This document shows, one piece after another, positions 37,788-45,999 of a DNA stretch of 64,000 nucleotides. The notes beneath the pieces were generated by a model. That model did no database searches and had not been told where the DNA came from. It worked only from the letters and a program-made list of their open reading frames with translations. The position numbers and the translations under genes were made by a program. Position 1 is the stretch's first letter. Every line of letters starts with the position of its first letter. This DNA is from UPXZ01 sp964634605 (GTDB lineage: Bacteria > Bacteroidota > Bacteroidia > Bacteroidales > Paludibacteraceae): NCBI GenBank assembly GCA_964634605.1, contig CAZWLJ010000007.1:25473-89472 (forward strand), read 5' to 3'.

Positions 37788-38576
37788 ATGAAAAAGTCAG
37801 TTGTTTTGGCCGTGTTTCTTTCAATAATTACACTTCTTTCAGGTTGCGCTTCGAAAAAGCACGCCGGAGAATGGATCCAACTGTTCAACGGTAAAGACCT
37901 TGCAGGCTGGACCGTAAAAATGAAAGGTTACAGCGTCGGGGAGAATTTTGGAAATACTTTCAGGGTGGAAGACGGCATTCTGAAAGTTCGGTATGACAAG
38001 TACGATACATTCAACGGCCGTTTTGCTCATATTTTCTATAAAGAAAAATTTTCCCATTACATCATACGGCTTGAGTATCGCATAGTGGGTGAGCAATGCC
38101 CGGGCGCTCCTGAATGGGGATATAAGAATACCGGAATTTTAATTCACGGACAAACTCCCGAATCAATGGATAAAGATCAGGATTTCCCCGTTTCTATTGA
38201 GGTGCAACTGCTGGGTGGCGATTCTGTGGGTGACAGACCTACCGGAAATGTTTGCACACCCGGTACAAATATCGTGATGAAAGATAAACTCATTCTGGAA
38301 CATTGCACCTCTTCTTCTTCTAAAACTTACCGAACCGATGAATGGGTGAAAGCAGAAGTGGAAGTACACGGAAATAAAATAATCAGGCATATTATCAACG
38401 GCGATACAGTGATGATTTACAGTCAGCCGCAATTAGACAACCGGGAGCCTGATTTCGAGAAATTGGTAGCTTTGAATGGTGGTAAAGTGATGTTGAGCGA
38501 AGGAACCATTTGCCTCCAAAGCGAAAGTCACCCGTGCGATTTCAGAAATGTGGAGCTGAAAATTTTGAAAAAATAA
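37788..38576 (+). CDS. DUF1080 (3-keto-disaccharide hydrolase fold) lipoprotein
   Basis: 262 residues with a lipobox (LSGC). The sequence from GEWIQLFNGKDLAGWTVK through FRVEDGILKV and the GILIHGQ strand to SIEVQLLGG is the typical DUF1080 concanavalin-like jelly-roll. Some family members hydrolyse 3-keto-glycosides, while many only bind sugars. It follows GH67 by 11 bases and is the last gene of the main enzyme run. Its exact task in xylan use is unknown. Confidence 0.85.
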   Translation: MKKSVVLAVFLSIITLLSGCASKKHAGEWIQLFNGKDLAGWTVKMKGYSVGENFGNTFRVEDGILKVRYDKYDTFNGRFAHIFYKEKFSHYIIRLEYRIVGEQCPGAPEWGYKNTGILIHGQTPESMDKDQDFPVSIEVQLLGGDSVGDRPTGNVCTPGTNIVMKDKLILEHCTSSSSKTYRTDEWVKAEVEVHGNKIIRHIINGDTVMIYSQPQLDNREPDFEKLVALNGGKVMLSEGTICLQSESHPCDFRNVELKILKK

Positions 38577-38695
38577 TAGCTGTTTGAGATGTAATCGCTC
38601 TGTTTTGACCGATCGAATCTGTCTATCAGTCAATAATGTAACAAATATTATATTTTTTGCAACATTTGAATGATAATATGTGCTTTTTATATTCC

Positions 38696-38703
38696 TAATT
38701 TTG
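38696..38703 (+). promoter_or_regulatory. Candidate promoter -7 box upstream of the T9SS protein gene
   Basis: TAATTTTG fits TAnnTTTG and lies 67 bases before the start at 38771. A TTTG at 38665-38668 is 27 bases away, too far for the usual 19-20, so only the -7 box is supported. The 194-base gap suggests separate transcription from the enzyme run. Confidence 0.4.
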
Positions 38704-38770
38704 TATGTATAATTAATATTTATTTAGGAGTTATCAAAACAAAATAAAACAATTCAAAATTTTTACCACT

Positions 38771-39922
38771 ATGAGAAAACTACTACTTACTTTTGTTACG
38801 CTTACTTTAATCAGTTCCTCTGCTTTTGCACTGCGACTTGACCTCTCCCTGGCAAATCTGAACGGAGGATTTGGAAATGCAACCTACGAACCAACAACTA
38901 AAACGATTACTTTCAGCGCTGCCTGGGCTGATGGTAAGGGCTGGTGGCTTGGTGGTGTCGATTATTCACTTTACAGCGATGTGACTATCAACTTTGAAGC
39001 TACGGATGCTACTGTAAAATTGGTTGTTCAGTATGGCGACGATTCCAATAACACACCTGACGTATATGCAAATGCCGGCGAAACAACCATCAAAGTTGTT
39101 CTTGATCCGGCTAAGAAAAACAATGTTAAGCAGATTTATCTTCAAAAAGGAGGTACCGGAACACTTGTGCTGAAAGAAGCATTTCTGTCTGGTGCTTCAA
39201 CTCCTTCTGCCGTGATAAATTTCGACGACAAAACCATTGGAACCACTTATTCAATTGTAGGATGGGGTAGCACTGCCATGACAGCTTCAGTTACAGCCAA
39301 TCCTTCAGGAACAGGAAATTCACTTCATGCTGTGGGTACCAACTGGAACTCGTATCCGAGATTCACAGTATCGCTGCCGGGTGGATTGAAATTAGGTGAT
39401 ATTCAGAAAATTACTTTCCAGATTTATTTCAGCGATGTTACCGGTGATCAGAACAGCTGGAAGAAGATTGATTATTTCTTTGGCGCTACTGGTGCTGCAT
39501 TCACCCCTAATGCCCCGACAGGAACAACTACTGAAAACATCATTCAATCGGATCCAAAAGTAAGCTGGCTGCAAAAAGAATTTACCGTACCAACAACCCT
39601 TTCGACCGAATTAAAAGCATTGAGTGAATTCGATATGGCTTTTGGTATGAACACCAAAACATGCGATTATTATCTGGATAATATCACATTTATCTCATCC
39701 TCTTCGGATGTTGAAAATTCTTCCGAATCAAAAATTTCTTTCATTCAGAATACGTTATTCCTTAATCGTGAAGGTTCTGTTCAGGTTTTTGACATGAACG
39801 GACGTTTGGTAATTTCCAAATCGAACGTTTCTTCTGTCGATTTGTCAGCCGTTTCTCACGGTGTGTATTTTGCACGTATTCTGGTAGATAAAAAAACCCA
39901 AATACTGAAGCTTGTCAGGTAG
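38771..39922 (+). CDS. Secreted tandem beta-sandwich protein with type IX secretion sorting domain
   Basis: 383 residues: a Sec signal (SSAFA), a first beta-rich domain (about 20-145, rich in aromatic residues such as KGWWLGGVDYSLYSDVTINF), a second (about 150-312, beginning INFDDKTIG and ending CDYYLDNITFIS), a serine-rich linker, and a C-terminal T9SS type A tail (VQVFDMNGRLVISK ... GVYFARILVDKKTQILKLVR in two short pieces). There is no catalytic motif. The second domain ends like the binding domain in the GH10 insert (YYFDNIKL). It may be a secreted xylan-binding protein; no known CBM family could be assigned. A PorT-like gene 7 kb away fits the presence of a T9SS. Confidence 0.8.
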   Translation: MRKLLLTFVTLTLISSSAFALRLDLSLANLNGGFGNATYEPTTKTITFSAAWADGKGWWLGGVDYSLYSDVTINFEATDATVKLVVQYGDDSNNTPDVYANAGETTIKVVLDPAKKNNVKQIYLQKGGTGTLVLKEAFLSGASTPSAVINFDDKTIGTTYSIVGWGSTAMTASVTANPSGTGNSLHAVGTNWNSYPRFTVSLPGGLKLGDIQKITFQIYFSDVTGDQNSWKKIDYFFGATGAAFTPNAPTGTTTENIIQSDPKVSWLQKEFTVPTTLSTELKALSEFDMAFGMNTKTCDYYLDNITFISSSSDVENSSESKISFIQNTLFLNREGSVQVFDMNGRLVISKSNVSSVDLSAVSHGVYFARILVDKKTQILKLVR

Positions 39923-39949
39923 GAATAAGTTAGTCTTATTTATTAAAAG

Positions 39950-39987
39950 AAGATTGCCGGAATTCATTTTCAGCAATCTTTTTTTTA
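39950..39987 (+). terminator. Rho-independent terminator at the end of the xylan locus
   Basis: An eight-pair stem (39950-39957 with 39973-39980) is followed by a long T run. It marks the right border of the xylan locus. Confidence 0.8.
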
Positions 39988-40006
39988 TCAACCAAAGCGA
40001 ATATAT

Positions 40007-40036
40007 TTTCAGAAATCGCTAAAAACCTGTATTTTT
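40007..40036 (+). promoter_or_regulatory. Candidate promoter of the LD-carboxypeptidase gene
   Basis: TATTTTTG at 40029-40036 fits the -7 consensus; TTTC at 40007-40010, 18 bases upstream, is a weak -33 box. The coding start is at 40100. Confidence 0.45.
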
Positions 40037-40099
40037 GTGGAAAATAAGATTTCATAATCAAAATATTTCTGTCCGGAAATAATTAAAAAGAAAACACGT

Positions 40100-41041
40100 A
40101 TGGCAACAAAATATCCTGATTTTCTGAAACCGGGTGATGAGATCCGCATTATTTCACCCGCAGGTAACATTGACCCATCGCTTATCGAAGGAGCCAAATC
40201 ACAACTTGTCAACTGGGGTTATCGACCAACTGAAGGCATGTTTACACGCACGGTTTATGGCAGATTTGCAGGCAACGAACAGGAACGCTACACTGATCTT
40301 CAGCAGGCGCTTGACGATCCGGATGTGAAAGCTATTCTGTGTAGCCGTGGTGGCTACGGACTTGCTCAGATTATTGACCGGATCAACTTCACTCGTTTTC
40401 TCGAACATCCCAAGTGGGTAATCGGATTCAGCGATATAACCATTCTTCACGAAGCGTTGCATAAGACCGGTTACGTATCCGTTCATGGCAGCATGGCAAA
40501 ACAACTCTCAGAACTTCCGAATAATTCGCAGCCACTTGTTTTGCTCGAAAATATTCTGAAAGGAAAAATGCCCTCATACAAAGTGATTTCCGACCCGAAC
40601 AACAGAACCGGTAAAGCAAAAGGAAAACTCATCGGCGGTAATTTGTCGGTTTTTCTGGCAATGCGAGCCACTCCTTTTGATTTTCCATGGAAAGGTTCTG
40701 TACTTTTCATCGAAGATGTGGGCGAAAAACCCTATCAGATCGACCGGATGATGCAGAATTTACGAATCAGCGGGGCATTGTCACAAATTTCGGGCATGAT
40801 AGTGGGACAGTTTTCAGATACTGAAGAAGATCCGGAGATGAATGCCACAATCTACGAAATTATTGCCAACGCGGTGAAAGATTACGACTATCCGGTTTGT
40901 TTCAATTTTTCAGCCGGACACGTGGATGATAATTATCCTCTTTTGATGGGAGCCAGTGTTAATCTCGAGGTTGACACCAGGGGAAGTGAAGTGAGTTTCC
41001 CGACCGGATTCTGGAAAAAAACCAGGGATCTATTCAGGTAA
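40100..41041 (+). CDS. LD-carboxypeptidase, peptidase family S66
   Basis: 313 residues without a signal peptide. It starts with the usual FLKPGDEIRIISPAGN, has AILCSRGGYGLAQ with the glycine-rich turn, WVIGFSDITILHEAL, LFIEDVGEKPYQIDRM with the catalytic glutamate region, and FSAGHVDDNYPLLMGA with the catalytic histidine. S66 enzymes remove the terminal D-alanine from the tetrapeptide of muropeptides during cell wall recycling in the cytoplasm. The nucleophilic serine is probably the one in HGSMAKQLSE. It is followed by riboflavin synthase 56 bases later. Confidence 0.92.
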   Translation: MATKYPDFLKPGDEIRIISPAGNIDPSLIEGAKSQLVNWGYRPTEGMFTRTVYGRFAGNEQERYTDLQQALDDPDVKAILCSRGGYGLAQIIDRINFTRFLEHPKWVIGFSDITILHEALHKTGYVSVHGSMAKQLSELPNNSQPLVLLENILKGKMPSYKVISDPNNRTGKAKGKLIGGNLSVFLAMRATPFDFPWKGSVLFIEDVGEKPYQIDRMMQNLRISGALSQISGMIVGQFSDTEEDPEMNATIYEIIANAVKDYDYPVCFNFSAGHVDDNYPLLMGASVNLEVDTRGSEVSFPTGFWKKTRDLFR

Positions 41042-41097
41042 CTATCAGACTAAGAGATAGATAATAAAAAAATATAAAAAACTAATCAGCAAAAAAT

Positions 41098-41703
41098 ATG
41101 TTTTCAGGAATAGTCGAGGAAGCAGCTACAGTAGTTGCGCTTGAAAAAGAACAGGAAAATCTGCATCTGACAATGAGTTGTTCGTTTGTCGGTGAATTGA
41201 AAATAGACCAGAGTGTATCACACAATGGGGTATGCCTTACAGTAGTGAAAAAATCGGAAAGCACTTACACCGTCACAGCTATCAGGGAAACACTCGAATG
41301 TTCAAATCTGGGAAGATTGAACATCGGCGATAAAGTGAACCTGGAACGAAGCATGATGATGAATGGCCGCCTGGATGGTCACATTGTTCAGGGTCATGTT
41401 GATCAGACAGCCATATGCACCAGTGTTGAAGAAGCAGAAGGAAGCTGGTATTTTACTTTTGAATACGAATTTGATCCGATAATGGCCCGCAAGGGTTATA
41501 TTACAGTAGATAAAGGGTCCGTTACCGTCAACGGAGTAAGCCTTACTGTGGTGGAACCTACTGATAATACCTTCAGGGTAGCTATCATACCCTATACATT
41601 TGAACATACCAATTTTCATCAAATCAAACCCGGAACTATCGTCAACATCGAATTTGATATCATCGGGAAGTACATCAGCCGGATGCTTCAAATAAACAAC
41701 TGA
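41098..41703 (+). CDS. ribE: Riboflavin synthase, alpha subunit
   Basis: 201 residues in two similar lumazine-binding barrels. The first starts MFSGIVEEAATVVALEK and has HNGVCLTVV; the second has GHIVQGHVDQTAICTSVEE and VNGVSLTVVEP. This is the standard riboflavin synthase layout: two 6,7-dimethyl-8-ribityllumazine molecules react to form riboflavin and a pyrimidine. The length is typical. It stands alone here, not with ribBA or ribH. The gene is also called ribC in some organisms. A terminator follows. Confidence 0.96.
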   Translation: MFSGIVEEAATVVALEKEQENLHLTMSCSFVGELKIDQSVSHNGVCLTVVKKSESTYTVTAIRETLECSNLGRLNIGDKVNLERSMMMNGRLDGHIVQGHVDQTAICTSVEEAEGSWYFTFEYEFDPIMARKGYITVDKGSVTVNGVSLTVVEPTDNTFRVAIIPYTFEHTNFHQIKPGTIVNIEFDIIGKYISRMLQINN

Positions 41704-41782
41704 TCTGATTTGCTGTTGCTCTGACTTTCGTGTCAGAAAGAATTGCACCGGGCTCAGTATCTTAACTCAATATAAGTGAACT

Positions 41783-41826
41783 ATCCTCAATCTATTTTGT
41801 TTATTGAATAGATTGAGGATTTTATA
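41783..41826 (+). terminator. Rho-independent terminator after riboflavin synthase
   Basis: A perfect 14-pair stem (41783-41796 with 41807-41820) and a ten-base loop, followed by a TTTAT stretch. Confidence 0.8.
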
Positions 41827-41863
41827 ACTTATTACGATTGATATTTACTGTAGGGCTGGAGAT

Positions 41864-43015
41864 ATGAAGCAATTAAAAAGACAAATTCGGGAATCATTTT
41901 TTAATCCCATTCTCTATTTTTTACCGGCGCTGGTTTTTATGGTAGCCGACGATTTCTGGGGTGAGAATGCTGCCTGGAAAGTGTCATTCCCTTTAGCATT
42001 TGGTCTGATTTTTTACATTTATTATTTGTACAATGGCATTTTTCTGTGGCATGGAATGCTCGCAGTATGTTATCTCATTATTGGTCTGGCTTCGAGTTTT
42101 GTGCCCGATAATCAGCTTATACTCACCTTTACCGACGAACTGATATTTGTTCTGTTGATTCTGCTGTTGATTTTCCGGAAAAAATCGCTCGTGAAATTAG
42201 CTTCAAAAACGCTTCCTTACAAGCTTCCTATGTCAAACAACGAGAATGAGCTCTACCGCGTTGCAAAAGTTCTTATGGTTATCGTAATCCTGTTTCTATT
42301 CTTTTCGGTTTTTTTCAGAATGAACACTCCGGAACCGAATGAAATGTTGCTTAGCTATGCTAAATATGGATATGCCTTAGCGCTATTCCTGGTCGGAATA
42401 CTCGAAGTTTTCAACGTCATCATTATACGTGCAAGACTACTAAGAGAAGATTGGGTTCCCGTAGTCGACGAATCGGGAAAAGTAACCGGAAGTGTTCACT
42501 ATCAGCCACACAATCCCGGTCAGGAAAGGCTTATGCACCCTCAGGTGAGGCTATATTTTATTGGAAAAGAAATGATTTACCTTCAGCAGCGGAATAGTGA
42601 TGATGTCAGCGAACCACTTCTTTGGGATGCCTCCCTGAGTCGTTGCGTACGTATGACCGAATCTATCGAAATGGTACTCAGAAGGTATACAAAAACGCTC
42701 TATAATCAGGATCAGGATAAATTTATGTTTCTTACAAATTACATTTACAATGGAAAATACACCAATCAATACATATATCTGTTTGTTTCGTGCAAAACAG
42801 ACGAGCTGAAACCTCAAAAAGGTGAAGTATTTCAAACCAAATGGTGGACTACCAAACAAATTGAAGACAACATAGGAAAAAATATCTTTACCAGGCGATT
42901 CGAAAAAGAATATGATATCCTGAAAAGGAGCGGATTGCTCGAGCAGGATATCTGCGGGTGTGAATGTGCCCTCAAAGATATGATGAAGAATACCAGGAAT
43001 AAAACCTCAGCCTGA
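41864..43015 (+). CDS. Membrane protein with six TM segments and a C-terminal Nudix-like domain
   Basis: 383 residues. The N-terminal 190 residues contain about six hydrophobic helices (for example LYFLPALVFMVADDF, KVSFPLAFGLIFYIYYLY, AKVLMVIVILFLFFSVFF and YALALFLVGILEVFNVIII). The C-terminal part starts EDWVPVVDESGKVTGSVHY and continues with RLYFIGKEMIYLQQRN and YLFVSCKTDELKPQKGEVF ... WWTTKQI, which follows the strand order of IDI-type Nudix hydrolases. The catalytic Nudix box (GX5EX7REUXEEXGU) is not recognisable; the matching stretch ends in TESIEMVLRRYTK. It may be an inactive sensor domain on the membrane. Its function is unknown. The stop lies two bases from that of the convergent next gene. 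Confidence 0.7.
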   Translation: MKQLKRQIRESFFNPILYFLPALVFMVADDFWGENAAWKVSFPLAFGLIFYIYYLYNGIFLWHGMLAVCYLIIGLASSFVPDNQLILTFTDELIFVLLILLLIFRKKSLVKLASKTLPYKLPMSNNENELYRVAKVLMVIVILFLFFSVFFRMNTPEPNEMLLSYAKYGYALALFLVGILEVFNVIIIRARLLREDWVPVVDESGKVTGSVHYQPHNPGQERLMHPQVRLYFIGKEMIYLQQRNSDDVSEPLLWDASLSRCVRMTESIEMVLRRYTKTLYNQDQDKFMFLTNYIYNGKYTNQYIYLFVSCKTDELKPQKGEVFQTKWWTTKQIEDNIGKNIFTRRFEKEYDILKRSGLLEQDICGCECALKDMMKNTRNKTSA

Positions 43016-43017
43016 CA

Positions 43018-43398
43018 CTATGATTTTTTGTTGCTCTTTTTTGTCCTGAAAGAGAGTATGTAGATAGTTACCGCCAGTGCAATTCCTGCGAGTAAAACCT
43101 GGAGATACCACTTCTCATTAACAATGAAAAATATACTGTAAAGCATGAACAGCCAGAGAGTTGATACGGAAATTATCTTATTCTGAAGTGAAATGGCTTT
43201 ATCCTCTCTGAAATTGCGGATATACTCACCAAAAATCTTATGATTGATTAGCCATTCGTAAAGCCTGTCTGAACTTCGGGCAAATAATGCGGCTGACAAA
43301 AGCAGAAAAGGTGTGGTAGGCAATACAGGCAGAAAAATACCTGTAATTCCCAGCAACAGGCATATCGCACCAGTTATGACGAATAACATTTTTTTCAT
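43018..43398 (-). CDS. DUF454 (YbaN-like) small inner membrane protein
   Basis: 126 residues from the ATG at 43398; a GTG at 43425 would add nine residues that overlap a promoter-like TACCTTTG (43414-43407). The sequence ITGIFLPVLPTTPFLLLSAALFARSSDRLYEWLINHKIFGEYI is the clear hallmark of DUF454/YbaN (cited here as PVLPTTPFLLLSA plus FARSS). Two or three TM helices and a lysine-rich C-terminal end (KKSNKKS) are visible. The function of the family is not known. Confidence 0.88.
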   Translation of the reverse strand: MKKMLFVITGAICLLLGITGIFLPVLPTTPFLLLSAALFARSSDRLYEWLINHKIFGEYIRNFREDKAISLQNKIISVSTLWLFMLYSIFFIVNEKWYLQVLLAGIALAVTIYILSFRTKKSNKKS

Positions 43399-43426
43399 AC
43401 AGGATACAAAGGTAGTGAAAATCACG

Positions 43427-43457
43427 TTGTGTTTTATCCCTTTTTAAGTTATCTTTG
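43427..43457 (+). promoter_or_regulatory. Promoter of the ettA-like gene
   Basis: TTG at 43427-43429 and TATCTTTG at 43450-43457 with a 20-base spacer match the Bacteroidota sigma consensus (TTTG, 19-21, TAnnTTTG). The coding start is at 43551. Confidence 0.6.
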
Positions 43458-43550
43458 TATCAAAATACGGATTCGGAATGAAGAAAACAATTCTTCCCCA
43501 CTTTTAGCTACAAGTTTAAAGTAAAAAAATCAAAGTAATCAGAATAGAAA

Positions 43551-45221
43551 ATGGCCGACGACAAAAAAATTATTTTCTCAATGGTAGGGGTAAGCAAAAC
43601 CTATCCTCCTCAAAAAAAAGTATTGAACAACATCTACCTGTCATTCTTTTATGGAGCCAAAATCGGAATTATAGGTCTCAACGGATCGGGAAAATCCACA
43701 TTACTCAAAATCATTGCAGGAGTCGAAAAAAATTACGATGGCAATGTCGTTTTTTCACCGGGTTATTCGGTAGGATATCTGGAGCAGGAACCACAGCTTG
43801 ACGACACCAAAACAGTGAAAGAAATAGTTCAGGAAGGCACACAGGAAGTGGTAGACATGCTGGCTGAATTCGACCGGATCAACGAGCAGTTTGCCGAGCC
43901 CGATGCCGATTTCGACAAGCTCATAGCCCGGCAGGGCGAATTGCAGGAACTCCTTGACCATGCCGATGCCTGGAATCTGGACAATAAACTGGATAGGGCA
44001 ATGGACGCGCTCCGCTGTCCGCCCGAAGATGCACTGGTGAAAAACTTATCGGGAGGCGAACGACGACGGGTTGCTCTGTGCCGTTTGCTGCTTCGCCAGC
44101 CCGACATTCTGCTGCTCGACGAACCGACCAACCACCTCGATGCCGAATCAGTGGAATGGCTCGAAAATCATTTACACGAATACGCCGGAACAGTCATTGC
44201 CATTACACACGACCGCTACTTCCTGGATAATGTTGCAGGCTGGATACTCGAACTGGACAGGGGAGAAGGCATACCATGGAAAGGTAATTACTCCTCGTGG
44301 CTCGAACAGAAAACAAACCGGATGGCAATGGAAGAAAAACAGGCAAGCAAACGCCGGAAAACACTCGAAAGAGAGCTTGAATGGGTACGAATGGCGCCAA
44401 AAGCCCGGCATGCCAAAGGAAAAGCACGTCTGGAAGCTTACGACCGGTTGTTGAACGAAGACCAGAAAGAAAGGGAAGAAAAACTGGAACTTTTCATTCC
44501 GAACGGACCCCGGTTGGGTAATAAAGTAGTTGAAGCAATCGGGGTATCAAAGGCATTCGGTGATAAACTGCTTTTCGAGAGCCTCAACTTCATGCTCCCG
44601 CCTAACGGAATCGTGGGAATTATCGGACCTAACGGTGCCGGGAAAACCACTCTTTTCAGAATGATGATGGGACTCGAAAATGCCGACAAGGGAACTTTTG
44701 ATGTGGGTGAAACAGTGAAAATAGGATATGTTGACCAGTCGCACACCGATATCGACCCGAAAAAAACGGTTTATCAGACAGTTTCGGGAGGCACGGAATT
44801 CATCCGGGTCGGAGGACGTGAAATTAACGCACGGGCTTATTTGTCAAGATTTAACTTCACAGGTGCCGATCAGGAGAAGCTCTGCGGTGTATTGTCGGGT
44901 GGAGAAAGAAACCGCCTTCATCTGGCTTTAACCCTGAAATCCGAAGCGAATGTACTGTTGCTTGACGAACCTACTAACGATATTGACGTAAATACCCTGA
45001 GGGCACTCGAAGAAGGACTGGAAAATTATGCCGGATGTGCTGTTGTTATCAGCCACGACCGTTGGTTTCTCGACCGTATTTGCACGCATATTATTGCTTT
45101 CGAGGGCGATTCACAAGTGTTTGTTTTCGAAGGAAGTTATTCTGAATATGAAGAAAACAAGAAAATGCGGTTAGGCGACTCCCAACCCAAACGTATCAGG
45201 TATAAAAAGTTAATCGTGTAA
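43551..45221 (+). CDS. ettA: ABC-F ATPase, energy-dependent translational throttle EttA
   Basis: 556 residues, the typical EttA length, with two ABC domains: Walker A GLNGSGKST (near 40) and GPNGAGKTT (near 360), signatures LSGGERRRVALC and LSGGERNRLHLA, Walker B LLLLDEPTNHLD and LLLDEPTNDID. The inter-domain linker has the RKTLERELEWVRMAPKARHAKGKAR stretch (here given as LEWVRMAPKAR), which is diagnostic of EttA, and GEGIPWKGNYSSWLEQK marks the arm region. EttA binds the ribosomal E site and regulates the first elongation steps according to the ATP/ADP ratio. It is a single-gene transcription unit. Confidence 0.94.
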   Translation: MADDKKIIFSMVGVSKTYPPQKKVLNNIYLSFFYGAKIGIIGLNGSGKSTLLKIIAGVEKNYDGNVVFSPGYSVGYLEQEPQLDDTKTVKEIVQEGTQEVVDMLAEFDRINEQFAEPDADFDKLIARQGELQELLDHADAWNLDNKLDRAMDALRCPPEDALVKNLSGGERRRVALCRLLLRQPDILLLDEPTNHLDAESVEWLENHLHEYAGTVIAITHDRYFLDNVAGWILELDRGEGIPWKGNYSSWLEQKTNRMAMEEKQASKRRKTLERELEWVRMAPKARHAKGKARLEAYDRLLNEDQKEREEKLELFIPNGPRLGNKVVEAIGVSKAFGDKLLFESLNFMLPPNGIVGIIGPNGAGKTTLFRMMMGLENADKGTFDVGETVKIGYVDQSHTDIDPKKTVYQTVSGGTEFIRVGGREINARAYLSRFNFTGADQEKLCGVLSGGERNRLHLALTLKSEANVLLLDEPTNDIDVNTLRALEEGLENYAGCAVVISHDRWFLDRICTHIIAFEGDSQVFVFEGSYSEYEENKKMRLGDSQPKRIRYKKLIV

Positions 45222-45248
45222 GATACTGTGCTTTTTTACCGAAGAATA

Positions 45249-45293
45249 AACAGCGGGAATTACCGGAGAAACCGGTATTTCTGCTGTTTTTTT
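45249..45293. terminator. Bidirectional terminator between ettA and the SDR-like gene
   Basis: A long stem of about 17 pairs with one bulge (arms 45249-45266 and 45271-45287), followed by T runs toward 45293 and with A-rich sequence on the left side. It lies between convergent genes and reaches the last base of the - strand gene. Confidence 0.75.
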
Positions 45294-45939
45294 ATTTTCC
45301 TGCCAATTCAAAAAGTTCGTTCAGCCGGAAAACTCCTGAAACAGGCTTACCGGCAACACAAATCATAGCCTGAGCCACTTCAGATCCCGTGATTGGTTTG
45401 TATTTCATCAGAATACCCAGTTTGTTCAGAGCGTGCATCATTTTCAGAGCAGCTTTCTCTGCTGTCCGGTTTTCAGTCCGGTTTCCATCCAGCTGTCCGG
45501 GCTGAAGAATCTGTATGGTTCTGAAAGGGAGTTGCTTCACTGCATCTTCAAGCTTACCCTTCATGTTTGTATAGAAATTCAGCGAATTGGAACTGGCTCC
45601 GGTGGACGAAACAAGCACATACACGGGAACCCCGTTTTCACATGCGATTTTGGCTGTCTCATACTGATAGGTGAAATCCACTTTGTACTGATTATCTTTG
45701 CTTCCGGCATTTTTAATCGTTGTTCCCATGGCCGAAAAAAGCACATCTCCCTTTACAAGGTCTCTCCACGAATCAGGTTTGTCAAAATCAACCACTTGTT
45801 CCGAAAGCTTTGGATGCATTACCCCGCTTTTACGCCTTACCAGCGATACAACCTCAGAATATTCGGGGTGTTGCAGCAACTGGCTGACTAATTCGCTCCC
45901 AACCAGACCCGTTGAACCAATAACAATTGCTTTCTTCAT
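45292..45939 (-). CDS. NAD(P)-binding Rossmann protein (NmrA/HTATIP2-like SDR)
   Basis: 215 residues. The N-terminal AIVIGSTGLVGSELVSQLL is a Rossmann GxxGxxG nucleotide site; SLVRRKSG, DVLFSAMGTTIKNAG and YVLVSSTGASSNSLNFYTNMKGKLE follow, with the Tyr-x-x-x-Lys pair (YTNMK) of short-chain dehydrogenases, and QILQPGQLDGNR. This is the small group of HTATIP2-like oxidoreductases in bacteria. The substrate is unknown. It has no operon partner of related function; PorT follows on the same strand upstream, 60 bases away. Confidence 0.85.
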   Translation of the reverse strand: MKKAIVIGSTGLVGSELVSQLLQHPEYSEVVSLVRRKSGVMHPKLSEQVVDFDKPDSWRDLVKGDVLFSAMGTTIKNAGSKDNQYKVDFTYQYETAKIACENGVPVYVLVSSTGASSNSLNFYTNMKGKLEDAVKQLPFRTIQILQPGQLDGNRTENRTAEKAALKMMHALNKLGILMKYKPITGSEVAQAMICVAGKPVSGVFRLNELFELAGK

Positions 45940-45999
45940 TTTTATGCTTGTTTTTTTAGATTTCAGATATTCGTAATGATTTGAGTGAAAGACACTGTT

